A stretch of DNA of 64,000 nucleotides from Rhizomicrobium sp. (GCA_037200045.1 JBBCHM010000001.1:2852001-2916000); one strand, 5' to 3'; counted from the first letter of the stretch, positions 10,843 to 20,407 are shown. A program made the numbers and translations. Notes: generated by a model not told the origin, from the sequence alone.

Positions 10843-11532
10843 ATGACGCCAGGCAAGACGAAATCCCGGAAAACGGCGCCCAGGAAGCCCGCCCGGACCA
10901 AGGCCGAGCAGCGCGCCGAGACGCTGGAACAGATCCTGGACGCGGCCGAATACCTCTTCTCCAAGCACGGTCTCTACGGGGTGACGCTGCGCGACGTCGC
11001 GGTGAAGGTCGGCGTGCACACCTCGCTGCTGCATTACTATTTCGAGGACAAGTTCGCCCTGTTCAAGGCGGTCTTCGAGCGGCGCGCCCATGTGACCGCC
11101 GAGCGCCGGATGAAGGCGCTGGAGGAATATGAAAAGCGCGCGGCGGGCAAGCCGACGGTCGAAGGCGCGCTGCACGCCTTCCTGGACACCGACTTCGATA
11201 TCTACATGGGCGGCGGCGAGGGCTGGACGAATTACGGCGCCTTCGGCTCGCAATTGGCCAACACGCCGGAAGGCGCGGCGATGTTCGACCAGCATTTCGA
11301 TCCGGTGGTGCTGCGGCTCATCAAGATACTGCGCAAGGCCCTGCCGGACGTGTCCGAGGAGGACATCTTCTGGGGCTATCACTTCGTGACGGGCAGCTTC
11401 ATGCATTCGCTGTCGCGCAGCGGCCGCCTCGACCGGCTGTCGAACGGGATGTGCAAGTCGGGCGACCTCAAGGCGGTGAAGGCGCGCATGGCGGACTTCA
11501 TGGCCGCGGGTTTCCTGACGCTGAAGGGCTGA
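10843..11532 (+). CDS. TetR/AcrR family transcriptional regulator
   Basis: A 229 aa repressor-type DNA-binding protein. The N-terminal helix-turn-helix is clear: ILDAAEYLFSKHG, VTLRDVAVKVGVHTSLLHYYF, then K-rich transition. The C-terminal ligand domain is all-helical. The ATG at 10843, after an AAGG-type ribosome site, is preferred over upstream in-frame codons because the basic N-terminal tail (TPGKTKSRKTAPRKPARTK) leads into the HTH. It follows the ligase gene by 67 bp on the same strand and converges on the SMP-30 gene. The shared operator-like elements at both ends of the block make it the likely local regulator; the inducer may be the substrate or its acyl-CoA. Confidence 0.9.
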   Translation: MTPGKTKSRKTAPRKPARTKAEQRAETLEQILDAAEYLFSKHGLYGVTLRDVAVKVGVHTSLLHYYFEDKFALFKAVFERRAHVTAERRMKALEEYEKRAAGKPTVEGALHAFLDTDFDIYMGGGEGWTNYGAFGSQLANTPEGAAMFDQHFDPVVLRLIKILRKALPDVSEEDIFWGYHFVTGSFMHSLSRSGRLDRLSNGMCKSGDLKAVKARMADFMAAGFLTLKG

Positions 11533-11543
11533 CGCCCTCCCGG

Positions 11544-12494
11544 CTATTCGAGGTCCTTGGGCAAGCGGAACGTCGCCAAATGCGGCATCAGCAGCGAACC
11601 GACATAGGCCGTGCGGCCGTCGGGGCCGCCGAAGGCGAGGCTGGTGGGCAGCCGTAACGGGCCGTGCTCCGAGGCGCAGGCCACCAGGTGATCGACGCCG
11701 CCGTTGCGCTGCTCGACGCCCACGGTCATGGCCTCGACCGCCGCGTCGTTCGTGTCGTGATAGACGACATGCACGTCGCCCCGCGGGTCGATCGTGCACA
11801 GGCCGTTCCGGCTGATGAGCGTGACCCAGATATTGCCGAAGCGATCGAAGGCGAAGCCGTCCGGGAACGCGCCCCGGCCGAGGCTTTCGGGTCCGACCGT
11901 CTCCTTGGCGCCGAGCGAGCCGTCCGGCCGGATCGCGAACCGCACGATGCGGCAGCCCAGGGTCTCGGCAGCGTAGAGATGGCGGCCGTCGGGCGAGACC
12001 TTGACCTCGTTGGTGAGGTCCAATCCGTCGGCGACGATCTCGCAGCGCGCGCCGTCGCGCTCGACGCGCAGGATGTAGCCGTCGGGCGCCCGCGAGGTCA
12101 GCCCGGCGTGCCATTGCGGCGCCCGCGTCATCACCGAGAGCCAGATGCGGTCGGGCCCGTCCGCCCAGGCGCAATTGACCGTGCCCAGCGGTTTGCCGTC
12201 GAAGCGGTCCAGCAAGGTGCGGGTCGCGCCGTCGGGCGCGATCAGGTGCAGGCCCCCGTCGCCGAGGCCGGCGACGACGAAGCTTCCGTCCGGCCGGCGG
12301 CTGAAGCCGTTGGCGTCGGCGATGCCCGAACCGAGCAGCGCCGGATCGCCCTGCTCGCGGACATGCGCGACGCCGCCGCGCGCGTCGGAGGCCCACACGC
12401 CATCGCGGTCGACCCAGACGCATTCGGGGCGCTGCAATCCCTGGCCGAATATTCCAAGATCGGCGGTCGATAGTCTGAGATCGCAGATCCTCAT
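11544..12494 (-). CDS. SMP-30/gluconolactonase-like hydrolase
   Basis: A 316 aa six-bladed beta-propeller of the SMP-30/gluconolactonase/LRE-like group, whose members open lactones with a bound divalent metal. Seen: GLQRPECVWVD (metal Glu region), GIADANGFSRRPDGSF, GTVNCAWADGPDRIW, the DLTNEVKVSPDGRHLYAAET blade and FPDGFAFDRFGNIWV. I start at the ATG 12494 (MRICDLRLST), 4 bp after the esterase stop; the frame is open further but overlaps that gene and looks non-coding there. No signal peptide. It is the last gene of the MFS-esterase-SMP-30 unit, which suggests that esterase or a lactone product is its substrate. Confidence 0.88.
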   Translation of the reverse strand: MRICDLRLSTADLGIFGQGLQRPECVWVDRDGVWASDARGGVAHVREQGDPALLGSGIADANGFSRRPDGSFVVAGLGDGGLHLIAPDGATRTLLDRFDGKPLGTVNCAWADGPDRIWLSVMTRAPQWHAGLTSRAPDGYILRVERDGARCEIVADGLDLTNEVKVSPDGRHLYAAETLGCRIVRFAIRPDGSLGAKETVGPESLGRGAFPDGFAFDRFGNIWVTLISRNGLCTIDPRGDVHVVYHDTNDAAVEAMTVGVEQRNGGVDHLVACASEHGPLRLPTSLAFGGPDGRTAYVGSLLMPHLATFRLPKDLE

Positions 12495-12498
12495 CCGG

Positions 12499-14142
12499 CT
12501 ACTTCCCGCAGCGCGCGTCCGGCGGGGGCAGCGGCGGCGCGGCGAGGCCGACATTCCAGGCCCAGGCCAGCGTGCCGTTGGCGTGGCGGCGGCACACGAC
12601 CTCTTCGTTCAGCGCGAACATCCCGGGCAGCAGATTCTCCGACGGATGCGGCGCGTCCGTGAAGGCCATATAGGCGCCGGGCGGACCGTAAGGCTGCCAG
12701 GCGGGCGCGCCCGCGGCCTCGGGCTTTCCGTCGCGCGCGAAGCTCGTCCAATAGCCGACCATCGCGTCGGACAGGGCGGCCTCGGCCGGCGTCGCCGGCA
12801 TCTTGGGCCAATGCGCCGGCGTATGGTCGAGCGCGCCGAACATGTAAGGCAATTCGCTGGCATGGAAGGCGTGCAGGCCGGCATCGTCGGCGGCCGGATA
12901 GCCGTGATCGAAGAAATAGAGGAAGGACGGCTGGCCGAGTGCCGCCTGCCGGCGCACCAGCCGCTCGGCGGTCCAGCCATAGAGCCCGTCGCGCGTCGTC
13001 GCCAGGATGCTCTCGCGCATTCCGGCGCTGGGATAGAGCTTCAGGAACGCGTCCGCGAGGTCGCCATAGCGCTCGCGGATGGCCTTCTCATAGTCCGCCG
13101 GGCTCGCCGGCGTCGGCGGCGCCAGGATGGTCAGGGAGCGGATTTCGCCGCTGTTGAACCCGGCCAGGACCGGCACCGGCGCCTGCTCGCCCTTGTCGAA
13201 GACATCGACGAGCTGTGCCGGCAGGATATGTCCGTCGACCGCGCCGAACGGCGCGAATCCGGCCGCCGCCGCGGCCGCCGTGAGCGCCGTCGCGTCCATC
13301 GCGCGCAGCGCGGCGATGTTCGGCGCGTGCACCGCGGCCGCGAAATTGGATCCGCTCTGCTCGGCGGCCGGCCAGCCATATTTGCTCTGCCGCAGCTCGG
13401 GCGTGGAAATCAGATAGGCGCTCTGCGCGATCGCCTTGGCGAACAGGCCGCGCGCCTCGGGCGATGCCATGAGATAGGCGACGCTCAATCCGCCCGCCGA
13501 TTCTCCGGCGATGGTCACGTTCGCGGGATCGCCGCCGAAGGCGTCGATATTGGCCTTGACCCAGCGCAGCGCCGCGATCTGGTCGAGCAGGCCGTAATTG
13601 CCCGACAGGCCGAGCGGCGATTCGGCGCTCAGCGCCGGATGCGCCAGCCAGCCCAGCACGCCGAGCCGGTAATTGATCGTGACCACGACGATGCCGCGCG
13701 CCGCCAGCCGGGCGCCGTCATACATCATCTGGCGGCTCGCGCCGCTCCAGAGCGCGCCGCCATAGATCCAGAAGAAGACCGGCGCGTTGCGCGCGTCGGC
13801 GGGCGCCCAGACGTTCAGCGTCAGGCAATCCTCGCTCATCGGCGCCGGATCTTCGGTATAGATCGTCGAAAGCGTGGCCGCGGGCTGGACGCATTCGGGG
13901 CCATAGGCGGTCGCTGTCCTGACGCCGGTCCAGCGCGGCATCGGCGCCGGCGGCTTCCAGCGCAACTCTCCCACCGGCGGCAGCGCGAAGGGGATGCCCT
14001 TGAAGACGCGCAGCGCGCCTTCGACCTGGCCTTGCACCTGGCCGGCGGGCGCATCGACGACCGGCGCGGGATCGGCGGACGAGGCGGCGGCAAGGCCGGC
14101 GGCGGCCGCGAGGCAAAGGAAGAGACGACGCAAGGCGATCAT
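12499..14142 (-). CDS. Secreted type-B carboxylesterase
   Basis: Serine esterase of the alpha/beta-hydrolase carboxylesterase B family, 547 aa. A signal peptide (IALRRLFLCLAAAAGLAAASS) points to the periplasm. Then come FKGIPFALPPVGELRW, SEDCLTLNVW, the oxyanion WIYGGALWSG, the nucleophile elbow TIAGESAGGLSV and, near the end, FHASELPYMFGAL with the catalytic His. The ATG at 14142 overlaps the MFS stop (ATGA), so it is coupled to the transporter. Longer starts exist in frame but lie inside the MFS gene. Together with the TonB receptor it would hydrolyse an ester entering the periplasm. Confidence 0.93.
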   Translation of the reverse strand: MIALRRLFLCLAAAAGLAAASSADPAPVVDAPAGQVQGQVEGALRVFKGIPFALPPVGELRWKPPAPMPRWTGVRTATAYGPECVQPAATLSTIYTEDPAPMSEDCLTLNVWAPADARNAPVFFWIYGGALWSGASRQMMYDGARLAARGIVVVTINYRLGVLGWLAHPALSAESPLGLSGNYGLLDQIAALRWVKANIDAFGGDPANVTIAGESAGGLSVAYLMASPEARGLFAKAIAQSAYLISTPELRQSKYGWPAAEQSGSNFAAAVHAPNIAALRAMDATALTAAAAAAGFAPFGAVDGHILPAQLVDVFDKGEQAPVPVLAGFNSGEIRSLTILAPPTPASPADYEKAIRERYGDLADAFLKLYPSAGMRESILATTRDGLYGWTAERLVRRQAALGQPSFLYFFDHGYPAADDAGLHAFHASELPYMFGALDHTPAHWPKMPATPAEAALSDAMVGYWTSFARDGKPEAAGAPAWQPYGPPGAYMAFTDAPHPSENLLPGMFALNEEVVCRRHANGTLAWAWNVGLAAPPLPPPDARCGK

Positions 14143-15488
14143 CGGCGGGGCGCTCCGGCTGCAAGGTCTTCCTGGCGCAACACCCGCGCCAGCCACAGGA
14201 ACAGGCCGATCGCCAGGGCGTAGAACGGCGCCAGCGCGTAGAAGGCGAGCTGCAGCGAGTGCACGGGATGACCGGGATGGAGGAAATCGCTGATCGCGCC
14301 GACATAGGCCGGGCCGACGCCCATGCCGATCAGGTTCATGATCAAGAGCAGCAGGGCGCCGGACAGCACGCGCTGATCGGGCCGCACTTCTTCCTGGACC
14401 AGCGTGACCGAGGAGGAGAGATAGAAGAAGTTGAGGAAGGTCGGGCCGATCTGGAAGAGAAGCGCGATCTGCCAGGACGGCGCCCACACGAAACCGACAT
14501 AGAACGGAACGGCCAGCGCGAGCGACGCGGCGGGCACCAGGGCATAGGCCTGCCGGGACTTCCGCGTGAACCGGTCGATCACGCGGCCGGAGACCAGGAT
14601 GCCCGCGCTCATCGCGATGCCGACCACCAGCGCGGAATAGAGCGCGACCTCGCCCAGCGTCATGCCCTTTTCGCGCATCAGAAGCAGCGTCGAGAAATTG
14701 CCGGAGCCATAGGTGATGATCTGCGTCGCGCCGCTGCCGAGCGCGGCCAGCACCAGCGCCTTCTTGGAGAAGAACAACGCGATCGTCTGCAGGAAGCCGG
14801 ATGCCGGGGCGCCGAAATGGGGGTCGCCGGCGACGGCCGGCTTGTCGAGCCCGCCGCGCGGCGGTTCGCGGACGATCAGAAGCACCAGCAAGGCCGTCAC
14901 GACGCCGACCGATCCGAGCGCGATGAAGGCGTCGCGCCAGCTATAGGCCGCGGCGATGGAGGCGCCGAAGGCCGTCCCCAGCGCCGCGCCGATCGGCGGG
15001 CCGAGATTGTAGATGCCGAGCGCCGTGCCGCGGCGGCCCGACGGGAAATAGTCCGAGATCACCGCGTAGGACGGCGGCACGCCGCCGGCTTCGCCGACGC
15101 CGACCGTCATCCGCGCCACGACGAGCTGCGCGTAGCTTCCGGCGAGGCCGCACGCCATCGTCGCCGCGCTCCACAGCGCGCAGGCGAGGGCGAGGATCCA
15201 GACCCGGTTGGTCCGGTCCGCGAGCCAGCCGACTGGAATCGAGATGAAGCAGTAGAACAGCGCGAAATAGAGGCCGCCGATCAGGCCGAGCTGGCCGTCG
15301 GAGACGTGCAGACTGTCCTGGATGGGCTTGGCCAGGATCGACAGCAGCGAGCGGTCCAGGAAGTTCAGGACATAGACGAAGCACAGCACGCCGAGCACGA
15401 TCCAGGCGCGCGCGCCCGGCTCGGCGACCGGCGAAACGGGGGCCTGGCCGTAGCCGGCCGGCGGTGTCGATGATTTGAGTTCCGGCAC
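14139..15488 (-). CDS. Spinster-type MFS transporter
   Basis: Inner-membrane major-facilitator carrier, 449 aa with about 12 hydrophobic segments. The first is WIVLGVLCFVYVLNFLDR, ending in the NFLDR motif typical of the Spns/sphingosine-type and related bacterial MFS proteins. Motif A is GWLADRTNRVW, and VGVGEAGGVPPSYAVISDYFP is the diagnostic fourth-fifth helix stretch of this subgroup. It leads a three-gene unit (transporter, esterase, SMP-30) transcribed from the operator-bearing region 15489-15680. It probably moves the hydrolysis product across the inner membrane, but the direction and substrate are not visible. Confidence 0.92.
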   Translation of the reverse strand: MPELKSSTPPAGYGQAPVSPVAEPGARAWIVLGVLCFVYVLNFLDRSLLSILAKPIQDSLHVSDGQLGLIGGLYFALFYCFISIPVGWLADRTNRVWILALACALWSAATMACGLAGSYAQLVVARMTVGVGEAGGVPPSYAVISDYFPSGRRGTALGIYNLGPPIGAALGTAFGASIAAAYSWRDAFIALGSVGVVTALLVLLIVREPPRGGLDKPAVAGDPHFGAPASGFLQTIALFFSKKALVLAALGSGATQIITYGSGNFSTLLLMREKGMTLGEVALYSALVVGIAMSAGILVSGRVIDRFTRKSRQAYALVPAASLALAVPFYVGFVWAPSWQIALLFQIGPTFLNFFYLSSSVTLVQEEVRPDQRVLSGALLLLIMNLIGMGVGPAYVGAISDFLHPGHPVHSLQLAFYALAPFYALAIGLFLWLARVLRQEDLAAGAPRR

Positions 15489-15850
15489 CGCTCAGAGGCT
15501 CGGTTCGCGGCGCGACATGGCGAAGGTCGCTCGTAACGAAGACGTCTTCGCTGCGCGCGCGACGGACTTGCTGTTCACCGGACAACCCTCCCTTCGACAT
15601 CGTCATGGATGCCGATTTTTTTCGAATATGCTCCCGAACCGAGAGGTCCGTCAATATTCACTATCACGTGAGTGAATATCTTGGAGCGGGCGATGACCTG
15701 CGGGCCGGATGGTTTACGGGCCCTGGACGCGGGAATGAGCGTTCCGACACACCCGGGACACGCGAACCGGCGTAGGGTGCGCTATGTCTTGCTGTTGGAT
15801 AGGCCTGTGAGGCCCGGCGAACGTCGCGCCGCTGCCTCGGTGCCATCGCC
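15489..15850. other. Intergenic promoter region, MFS / P-type ATPase
   Basis: These 362 bp separate two divergent genes. They hold the operator-like palindrome at 15648-15680 and, on the minus strand just downstream of it, TTGACG followed after 18 nt by CATATT, a plausible promoter for the MFS unit. I see no convincing gene here; a 66-codon frame on the plus strand lacks coding character. No clear promoter or Shine-Dalgarno site for the ATPase could be picked out. Confidence 0.6.
15648..15680 (-). promoter_or_regulatory. Palindromic operator before the MFS unit
   Basis: A perfect 9-bp inverted repeat, ATATTCACT (15654-15662) and AGTGAATAT (15671-15679), with an 8-bp spacer containing CACGTG. 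The minus-strand reading continues into TTGACGG, a likely -35 box. The same element, more degenerate, precedes the TonB receptor at 6674-6706. It is probably bound by the TetR protein at 10843. Confidence 0.7.
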
Positions 15851-18181
15851 GTGACGGCGGCGCCCAACACGCCGGCGCCGACCGGCCTGACGAGCGCGGA
15901 AGCCGCGAAGCGCCTCGCCCAGACCGGCCAGAACGCCATCGTCGATGTCGCGCAGCATCCGGTGCGCCGCGCCTTGGCGAAGCTGTGGGCGCCGGTGCCC
16001 TGGATGCTGGAAGCGGCGATCCTCCTGCAACTTTTCCTGGGCGATTATGTCGAGGCGGGCGTCGTCGCCTTTCTTCTGATCTTCAACGCGGCCATCGGCT
16101 TCTTCCAGGAGAGCCGGGCGCAGGCGACGCTGGACGCGCTCAAATCGCGCCTGGCGCTGGTCGCGTCGGTGCAGCGCGACGGGACATGGACGACGGTGCC
16201 CGCCACCTCGCTGGTCGCCGGCGACCTGCTGAAGCTGTCGCTGGGTTCGGTGGTGGCCGCCGATGTGCGGCTGGTCGAGGGCTCGATCCTGATCGACCAG
16301 TCGATGCTCACCGGCGAGTCGCTGCCCATCGAGGCCGGCGCGGGTGCGCAGACCTATGCCGGCGCGCTGGTGCGGCGCGGCGAGGCGGTCGCGCAGGTCA
16401 CCGCCACCGGCGCGCGCACCAAGTTCGGACGCACCGCGGAGCTGGTGCGCAGCGCCAAGGTGGAGAGCTCCGAGCAGAAGGCCATCCTGCGCGTGGTGCG
16501 CAACCTGGCGATGTTCAACGGCGCCGTCACGGTGCTGCTGACGGTCTATGCCGTGCTGCTGCCGATGCCGCGCGGCGACATCATTCCGCTCATCCTGGTC
16601 GCGGTGCTCGCCTCGATCCCGGTGGCGCTGCCGTCGATGTTCACGCTGGCGGCGGCGGTCGGGGCACGCGGCTTGGCGCGTAATGGCGTCCTGCCGACCA
16701 GCCTGTCGGCGGTCGACGAGGCCGGCAGCATCGACATCCTCTGTTCCGACAAGACCGGAACGCTGACCCGCAACGAACTCGCCGTGATGAACGTCCGCGC
16801 GATGCCGGGCTTCGACGAGGCGCATGTGCTGGCGCTGGCCGCGCTGGCAAGCTCCGATGGCGGACAGGATCCGGTCGATGCCGCGATCCGCGCGGCCGCC
16901 GCCAAAAAGGTCGTCGCCGATGCGCCGGCGCTGGTGACGTTCCTGCCGTTCGATCCCGCGGCGAAGCGCGCCGAGGCGAGCGTGCGGCAGGCGGACGGCG
17001 CCGTGGCGCGGGTGGTCAAGGGCGCGTTCGATGTCGTGCAAGCCCTGTCGCAAGCCGCGCCCGAGGCGGCCGCCATCGTCGATGCGCTGCAGGCCAAGGG
17101 CTATCGCGTGCTCGCCGTCGCATCGGGGCCGCCGGCGGCGCTGCGTGTGGCCGGCCTCATCGCGCTCAGCGATCCGCCGCGCGCGGATTCCGCGGCGCTG
17201 ATCAGCGAGCTCGCCGGGCTCGGCGTGCGGACCGTGATGGTGACGGGCGACGCGCCGGTCACCGCCAAGGTCGTGGCGGACGCCATCGGCATCGCCGGAG
17301 CGGCCTGGGCGACGACACCGCTGCCGGAAGACCTGCCGGCGGAGAAATACGCGATCTTCGCCAGCGTCCTGCCGGAGGATAAGTACCGCCTGGTCAAGGC
17401 GCTGCAGAAGGACGGCCATGTCGTGGGCATGTGCGGCGACGGCGCCAACGACGCCCCGGCGCTGCGCCAGGCGCAGATGGGCATCGCCGTGTTCACCGCG
17501 ACCGATGTCGCCAAATCGGCTGCCGGCCTGGTGCTGACGGAGCCCGGCCTCGGCGGCATCGTCGCGGCGGTCAAGGAAGGGCGCGCGACGTTCCAGCGCA
17601 TCCTGACCTACACGCTGCGCTCGGTCGTGCACAAAGTCGTGCAGGTGCTTTTCCTGGCCGCCGGGCTGGTCCTGACGGGGCAGGCGATCCTGACGCCGCT
17701 GCTGATGGTGTTCATGATGGTGACCGGCGATTTTCTCGCCATGTCGTCCTCGACCGACAATGTCCGGCCGTCGCCGACGCCGAGCGTCTGGCGCATCGGC
17801 AATCTGACCATCGCCGGCGTGATCCTGGGCGCGGTCGATCTGCTGTTCTGCGTCGGCTGCTTCGCGGCCGGCAAATTCGCGTTCCACTTCGATACCGCGT
17901 CCTTGCAGACGCTGACCGTGGTGATCCTGGTCTATAGCGGCCAGGCGGTGTTCTATGTCGTGCGCGAGCGGCACCATATCTGGAGCTCGATGCCGGGGCG
18001 GTGGGTGCTGGCCTCGTCGGTCGTGGATTTGTCGATCGTCAGCCTCTTCGCCGCGAACGGCATTTTGATGAAGGCGCTCCCGGTTGCCGTGCTGGCGGGA
18101 TTGTTCTGCGCCGCCGTCGTTTTGGCCTTCGTCCTGGACGCCGCGAAGGTTGCGCTCTTTCGCCGCCTGCGGATCGCCTGA
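15851..18181 (+). CDS. PMA-type P-type H+-ATPase
   Basis: P3A-like plasma-membrane proton-efflux ATPase, 776 aa. It begins with the cation-ATPase N domain (LTSAEAAKRLAQTGQN), then VPWMLEAAILLQLFLGDYVEA, the actuator TGES in SMLTGESLPIE, the phosphorylation loop CSDKTGTLTRNE, MVTGDAPVTAKVVADAIG and hinge GDGANDAPALRQAQMGIAV. About ten membrane segments are visible. The start is GTG 15851; I see no strong ribosome site, so the true start could differ slightly. It has no heavy-metal domain or CPx motif, which supports proton (or at least light-cation) transport. Proton extrusion would suit a cell that makes acetate through the nearby phosphoketolase-acetate kinase pair. Confidence 0.92.
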   Translation: MTAAPNTPAPTGLTSAEAAKRLAQTGQNAIVDVAQHPVRRALAKLWAPVPWMLEAAILLQLFLGDYVEAGVVAFLLIFNAAIGFFQESRAQATLDALKSRLALVASVQRDGTWTTVPATSLVAGDLLKLSLGSVVAADVRLVEGSILIDQSMLTGESLPIEAGAGAQTYAGALVRRGEAVAQVTATGARTKFGRTAELVRSAKVESSEQKAILRVVRNLAMFNGAVTVLLTVYAVLLPMPRGDIIPLILVAVLASIPVALPSMFTLAAAVGARGLARNGVLPTSLSAVDEAGSIDILCSDKTGTLTRNELAVMNVRAMPGFDEAHVLALAALASSDGGQDPVDAAIRAAAAKKVVADAPALVTFLPFDPAAKRAEASVRQADGAVARVVKGAFDVVQALSQAAPEAAAIVDALQAKGYRVLAVASGPPAALRVAGLIALSDPPRADSAALISELAGLGVRTVMVTGDAPVTAKVVADAIGIAGAAWATTPLPEDLPAEKYAIFASVLPEDKYRLVKALQKDGHVVGMCGDGANDAPALRQAQMGIAVFTATDVAKSAAGLVLTEPGLGGIVAAVKEGRATFQRILTYTLRSVVHKVVQVLFLAAGLVLTGQAILTPLLMVFMMVTGDFLAMSSSTDNVRPSPTPSVWRIGNLTIAGVILGAVDLLFCVGCFAAGKFAFHFDTASLQTLTVVILVYSGQAVFYVVRERHHIWSSMPGRWVLASSVVDLSIVSLFAANGILMKALPVAVLAGLFCAAVVLAFVLDAAKVALFRRLRIA

Positions 18182-18343
18182 CCACGCCGTGACGTGAGGT
18201 GCATGTATTCACCGCAATGGGCGAGAATAACACGCCGGGCGATGGAACCGGGGCGGCGCCGGGTTGTTGTATGCCGTCGAGCTCAAGTCTATTTCACACC
18301 ATGGTCGTCCGCCGCCGTCGCGCGGGACCTTTGGAGTCATCCC

Positions 18344-18724
18344 ATGATACGGCTTTCGCTGAAGAGACTTTCGCTCGCCGGCGCCATATTGGCGACGGCC
18401 ACTTCGTTCGCGGCGGCGCCGGCGGCCGCGCAATACGTGCAATGTCCGCCCGGCTATTACTATTCATACGGCTATGGCTGCCTGCCGGACACGCCGGCCT
18501 ATGGCGACATGTATGGCGACCCGGACTACGACGTCGGGCCGCCGGTCTATGACACGTTCGGCTTCGGCTTCGGCGGCGATTTCGGCGGCGGGCGCTATCA
18601 CGGCGGCGGACATCGCGGCGGCGGCAATCGCGGCGGTGGCGGCGGCCACGGCTTCGGCGGCGGTCATGGCGGAGGCGGCGGCAACCGCGGCGGCGGCGGC
18701 CATGTCGGCGGCGGGCATCACTGA
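18344..18724 (+). CDS. Secreted glycine/histidine-rich protein
   Basis: A 126 aa protein with a signal peptide (IRLSLKRLSLAGAILATA, cleaved about AAAQ) and a low-complexity C-terminal half of GGG and GGH units ending in GGGHH. The middle part has tyrosines and two cysteines (QCPPGYYYSYGYGC). ATG 18344 is chosen because it begins the signal peptide. No known domain is visible; periplasmic metal binding or a cell-surface role is only a guess from the His/Gly content. It is followed by a Spy-like gene after 24 bp and may share its transcript. Confidence 0.7.
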   Translation: MIRLSLKRLSLAGAILATATSFAAAPAAAQYVQCPPGYYYSYGYGCLPDTPAYGDMYGDPDYDVGPPVYDTFGFGFGGDFGGGRYHGGGHRGGGNRGGGGGHGFGGGHGGGGGNRGGGGHVGGGHH

Positions 18725-18748
18725 TCCAACGAAACCAGAGGTATCGTC

Positions 18749-19219
18749 ATGAAAATCCATCTATCGGCCAAGGCGCGTCTGGCACTCCTGTCGTCGGTCG
18801 CGGTCTGCGTTCTCGCCATGGGCAGCCCGGCGCTGGCGGCCGGGCCGACGGCGCCGTGCACGGCGCATGCCGACCACGACCGCGCTTCCTCGGTGGCGCG
18901 CCGCATCAAGCATCTGCATGACCAGTTGAAGATCACGCCGGACCAGGAAGCGCAGTGGGGCCAGATCGCCCAGGTGATGATGGACAACGCCTCGGCCGTC
19001 GACAGCGCCGTCCAGGCCCGCGCGCAAAAGACCGGAAGCATGAGCGCCGTCGACGATCTTCTGTCCTACCAGGCGATCGTCGTCGCGCATGCCGAAGGTC
19101 TCAAGAAGCTGGCGGCGGCGTTCGCGCCGCTCTACGCGGCGATGCCCGAGGCCCAGCAGAAAAACGCCGACGCGGTGTTCGGCCATCGCACCGCCTCGCG
19201 GCTGCGGGCGCACCGCTAG
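18749..19219 (+). CDS. Spy/CpxP-like periplasmic protein
   Basis: A 156 aa exported helical protein. The signal peptide (about 30 residues, ending SPALAA) is followed by a helix with the LTxxQ-type motif, LKITPDQEAQWGQIAQVM, and long amphipathic helices. This matches the Spy/CpxP/LTXXQ family, small periplasmic chaperone-like or envelope-stress proteins. It lies directly after the Gly/His-rich secreted protein and converges on ackA with a 6-bp gap. The cationic tail (ASRLRAHR) is unremarkable. Confidence 0.78.
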   Translation: MKIHLSAKARLALLSSVAVCVLAMGSPALAAGPTAPCTAHADHDRASSVARRIKHLHDQLKITPDQEAQWGQIAQVMMDNASAVDSAVQARAQKTGSMSAVDDLLSYQAIVVAHAEGLKKLAAAFAPLYAAMPEAQQKNADAVFGHRTASRLRAHR

Positions 19220-19225
19220 GACGCG

Positions 19226-20407
19226 TCAGCCGGCCGGACGAACCACGTCCGCCGTGTGGCGGGCGATCTGCTCGTCTTCCTGCGAGGGCAGCACGAGCAC
19301 CTTGCAGCGCGACGTTGCGTTGCTGATCGGATTGGCCGTGGACCGGTTTCGCGCCTCGTCGAGGCCGACGCCGATCCAGTCAAGGCCGCTACAGATTGCG
19401 GCGCGGGTCTCGAAGTCGTTTTCCCCGATGCCGCCGGTGAAGACGATCAAATCGGCGCCGTCGAGCGCGGCGATCATCGCGGCGATCTGCTTGCGCACCG
19501 AATAGCAGAACATTTCGACCGCGAGCCGCGCATCGGCGTTCGATGTCGCCGCCTCGCGCAGGCGCCGCATATCGCCGCCGAGGCCCGAAATCCCGAGCAT
19601 GCCGGAGCGGCGGTCGATCAGGTCTTCCAGACCCGCGGCGTCGAGATTCCTCTCGCGCAGCAGATGGATCAACAGGCCCGGATCGATATCGCCGCTGCGC
19701 GTGCCCATGATCACGCCGCCGGAGGGCGTCAGGCCCATGCTGGTGTCGACCGATTTTCCGGCCTTGATCGCCGTGACGCTCGCGCCATTGCCGAGATGGG
19801 CGATGACGATCCGTTCGGGCACCTCGTCCGCGAGTTGGTGCAGGATCGATTCGCAGGAAAGCCCGTGGAAGCCGTAGCGCTGAAGGCCTTCCGCCTGCAG
19901 CGCCTTCGGGATCGGCAAAACGCGCGCGACGTCTGGCAGGCCGGCGTGAAAACCGGTGTCGAAACACGCCACCTGCGGCGGTGCGGGAAAATGCTCGCGC
20001 GCGAAGCCGACGATCGCGAGGGCGGCGGGAATGTGCAGCGGCGCGAAGACGGTCGCCGCTTCGAGCTGCGCCAGGACTCCGTCATCGATCAGGCACGGTT
20101 GCCGCAGCTTGGGGCCGCCATGCACGATGCGATGACCGACGGCATCCGGCCCCGGCAAGCCGGCATCGGCAAGCAGCGCGGCGATGCGGCCGATCGCTTC
20201 ACGCGGGCCGGGAATCGACGACGCCTCGATCAGGAGCGCATGGCCGGCCGCGTCCTTGGCGTGAAAGCGGCTCGCGCCGCCGCCGATCGCTTCGGCCTCG
20301 CCGGACAGCAGCGTCTGCGTCCACGCGCCGTCCGTCCGGTACAATCCGAATTTCAGCGACGACGAGCCGCTGTTCAGCGCCAGGACGTTCAGAGATTCCA
20401 GCGCCAA
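19226..20407 (-). CDS. ackA: Acetate kinase
   Basis: Converts acetyl phosphate and ADP to acetate and ATP. The 393 aa protein has the N-terminal [49 protein letters not shown] and VFTGGIGEN of the ASKHA acetokinase family. I choose TTG 20407 because GGAGG lies 7 nt upstream; CTG 20392, which would give the usual MNVLxLNSGSSS terminus, is the alternative. Either start overlaps the 3' end of xfp, so the two are coupled. With phosphoketolase it yields ATP from sugar phosphates. Confidence 0.95.
   Translation of the reverse strand: MALESLNVLALNSGSSSLKFGLYRTDGAWTQTLLSGEAEAIGGGASRFHAKDAAGHALLIEASSIPGPREAIGRIAALLADAGLPGPDAVGHRIVHGGPKLRQPCLIDDGVLAQLEAATVFAPLHIPAALAIVGFAREHFPAPPQVACFDTGFHAGLPDVARVLPIPKALQAEGLQRYGFHGLSCESILHQLADEVPERIVIAHLGNGASVTAIKAGKSVDTSMGLTPSGGVIMGTRSGDIDPGLLIHLLRERNLDAAGLEDLIDRRSGMLGISGLGGDMRRLREAATSNADARLAVEMFCYSVRKQIAAMIAALDGADLIVFTGGIGENDFETRAAICSGLDWIGVGLDEARNRSTANPISNATSRCKVLVLPSQEDEQIARHTADVVRPAG

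Noticed and set aside
15475-15675. 66-codon plus-strand frame between the MFS and ATPase genes
   Set aside because: It overlaps the MFS start and the operator, has no ribosome site and no family-like sequence.
6507-15680. Integrated genomic island with tRNA-Gly as attachment site
   Set aside because: No integrase and no second copy of the tRNA 3' end was found at the far edge; the block is only adjacent to the tRNA.
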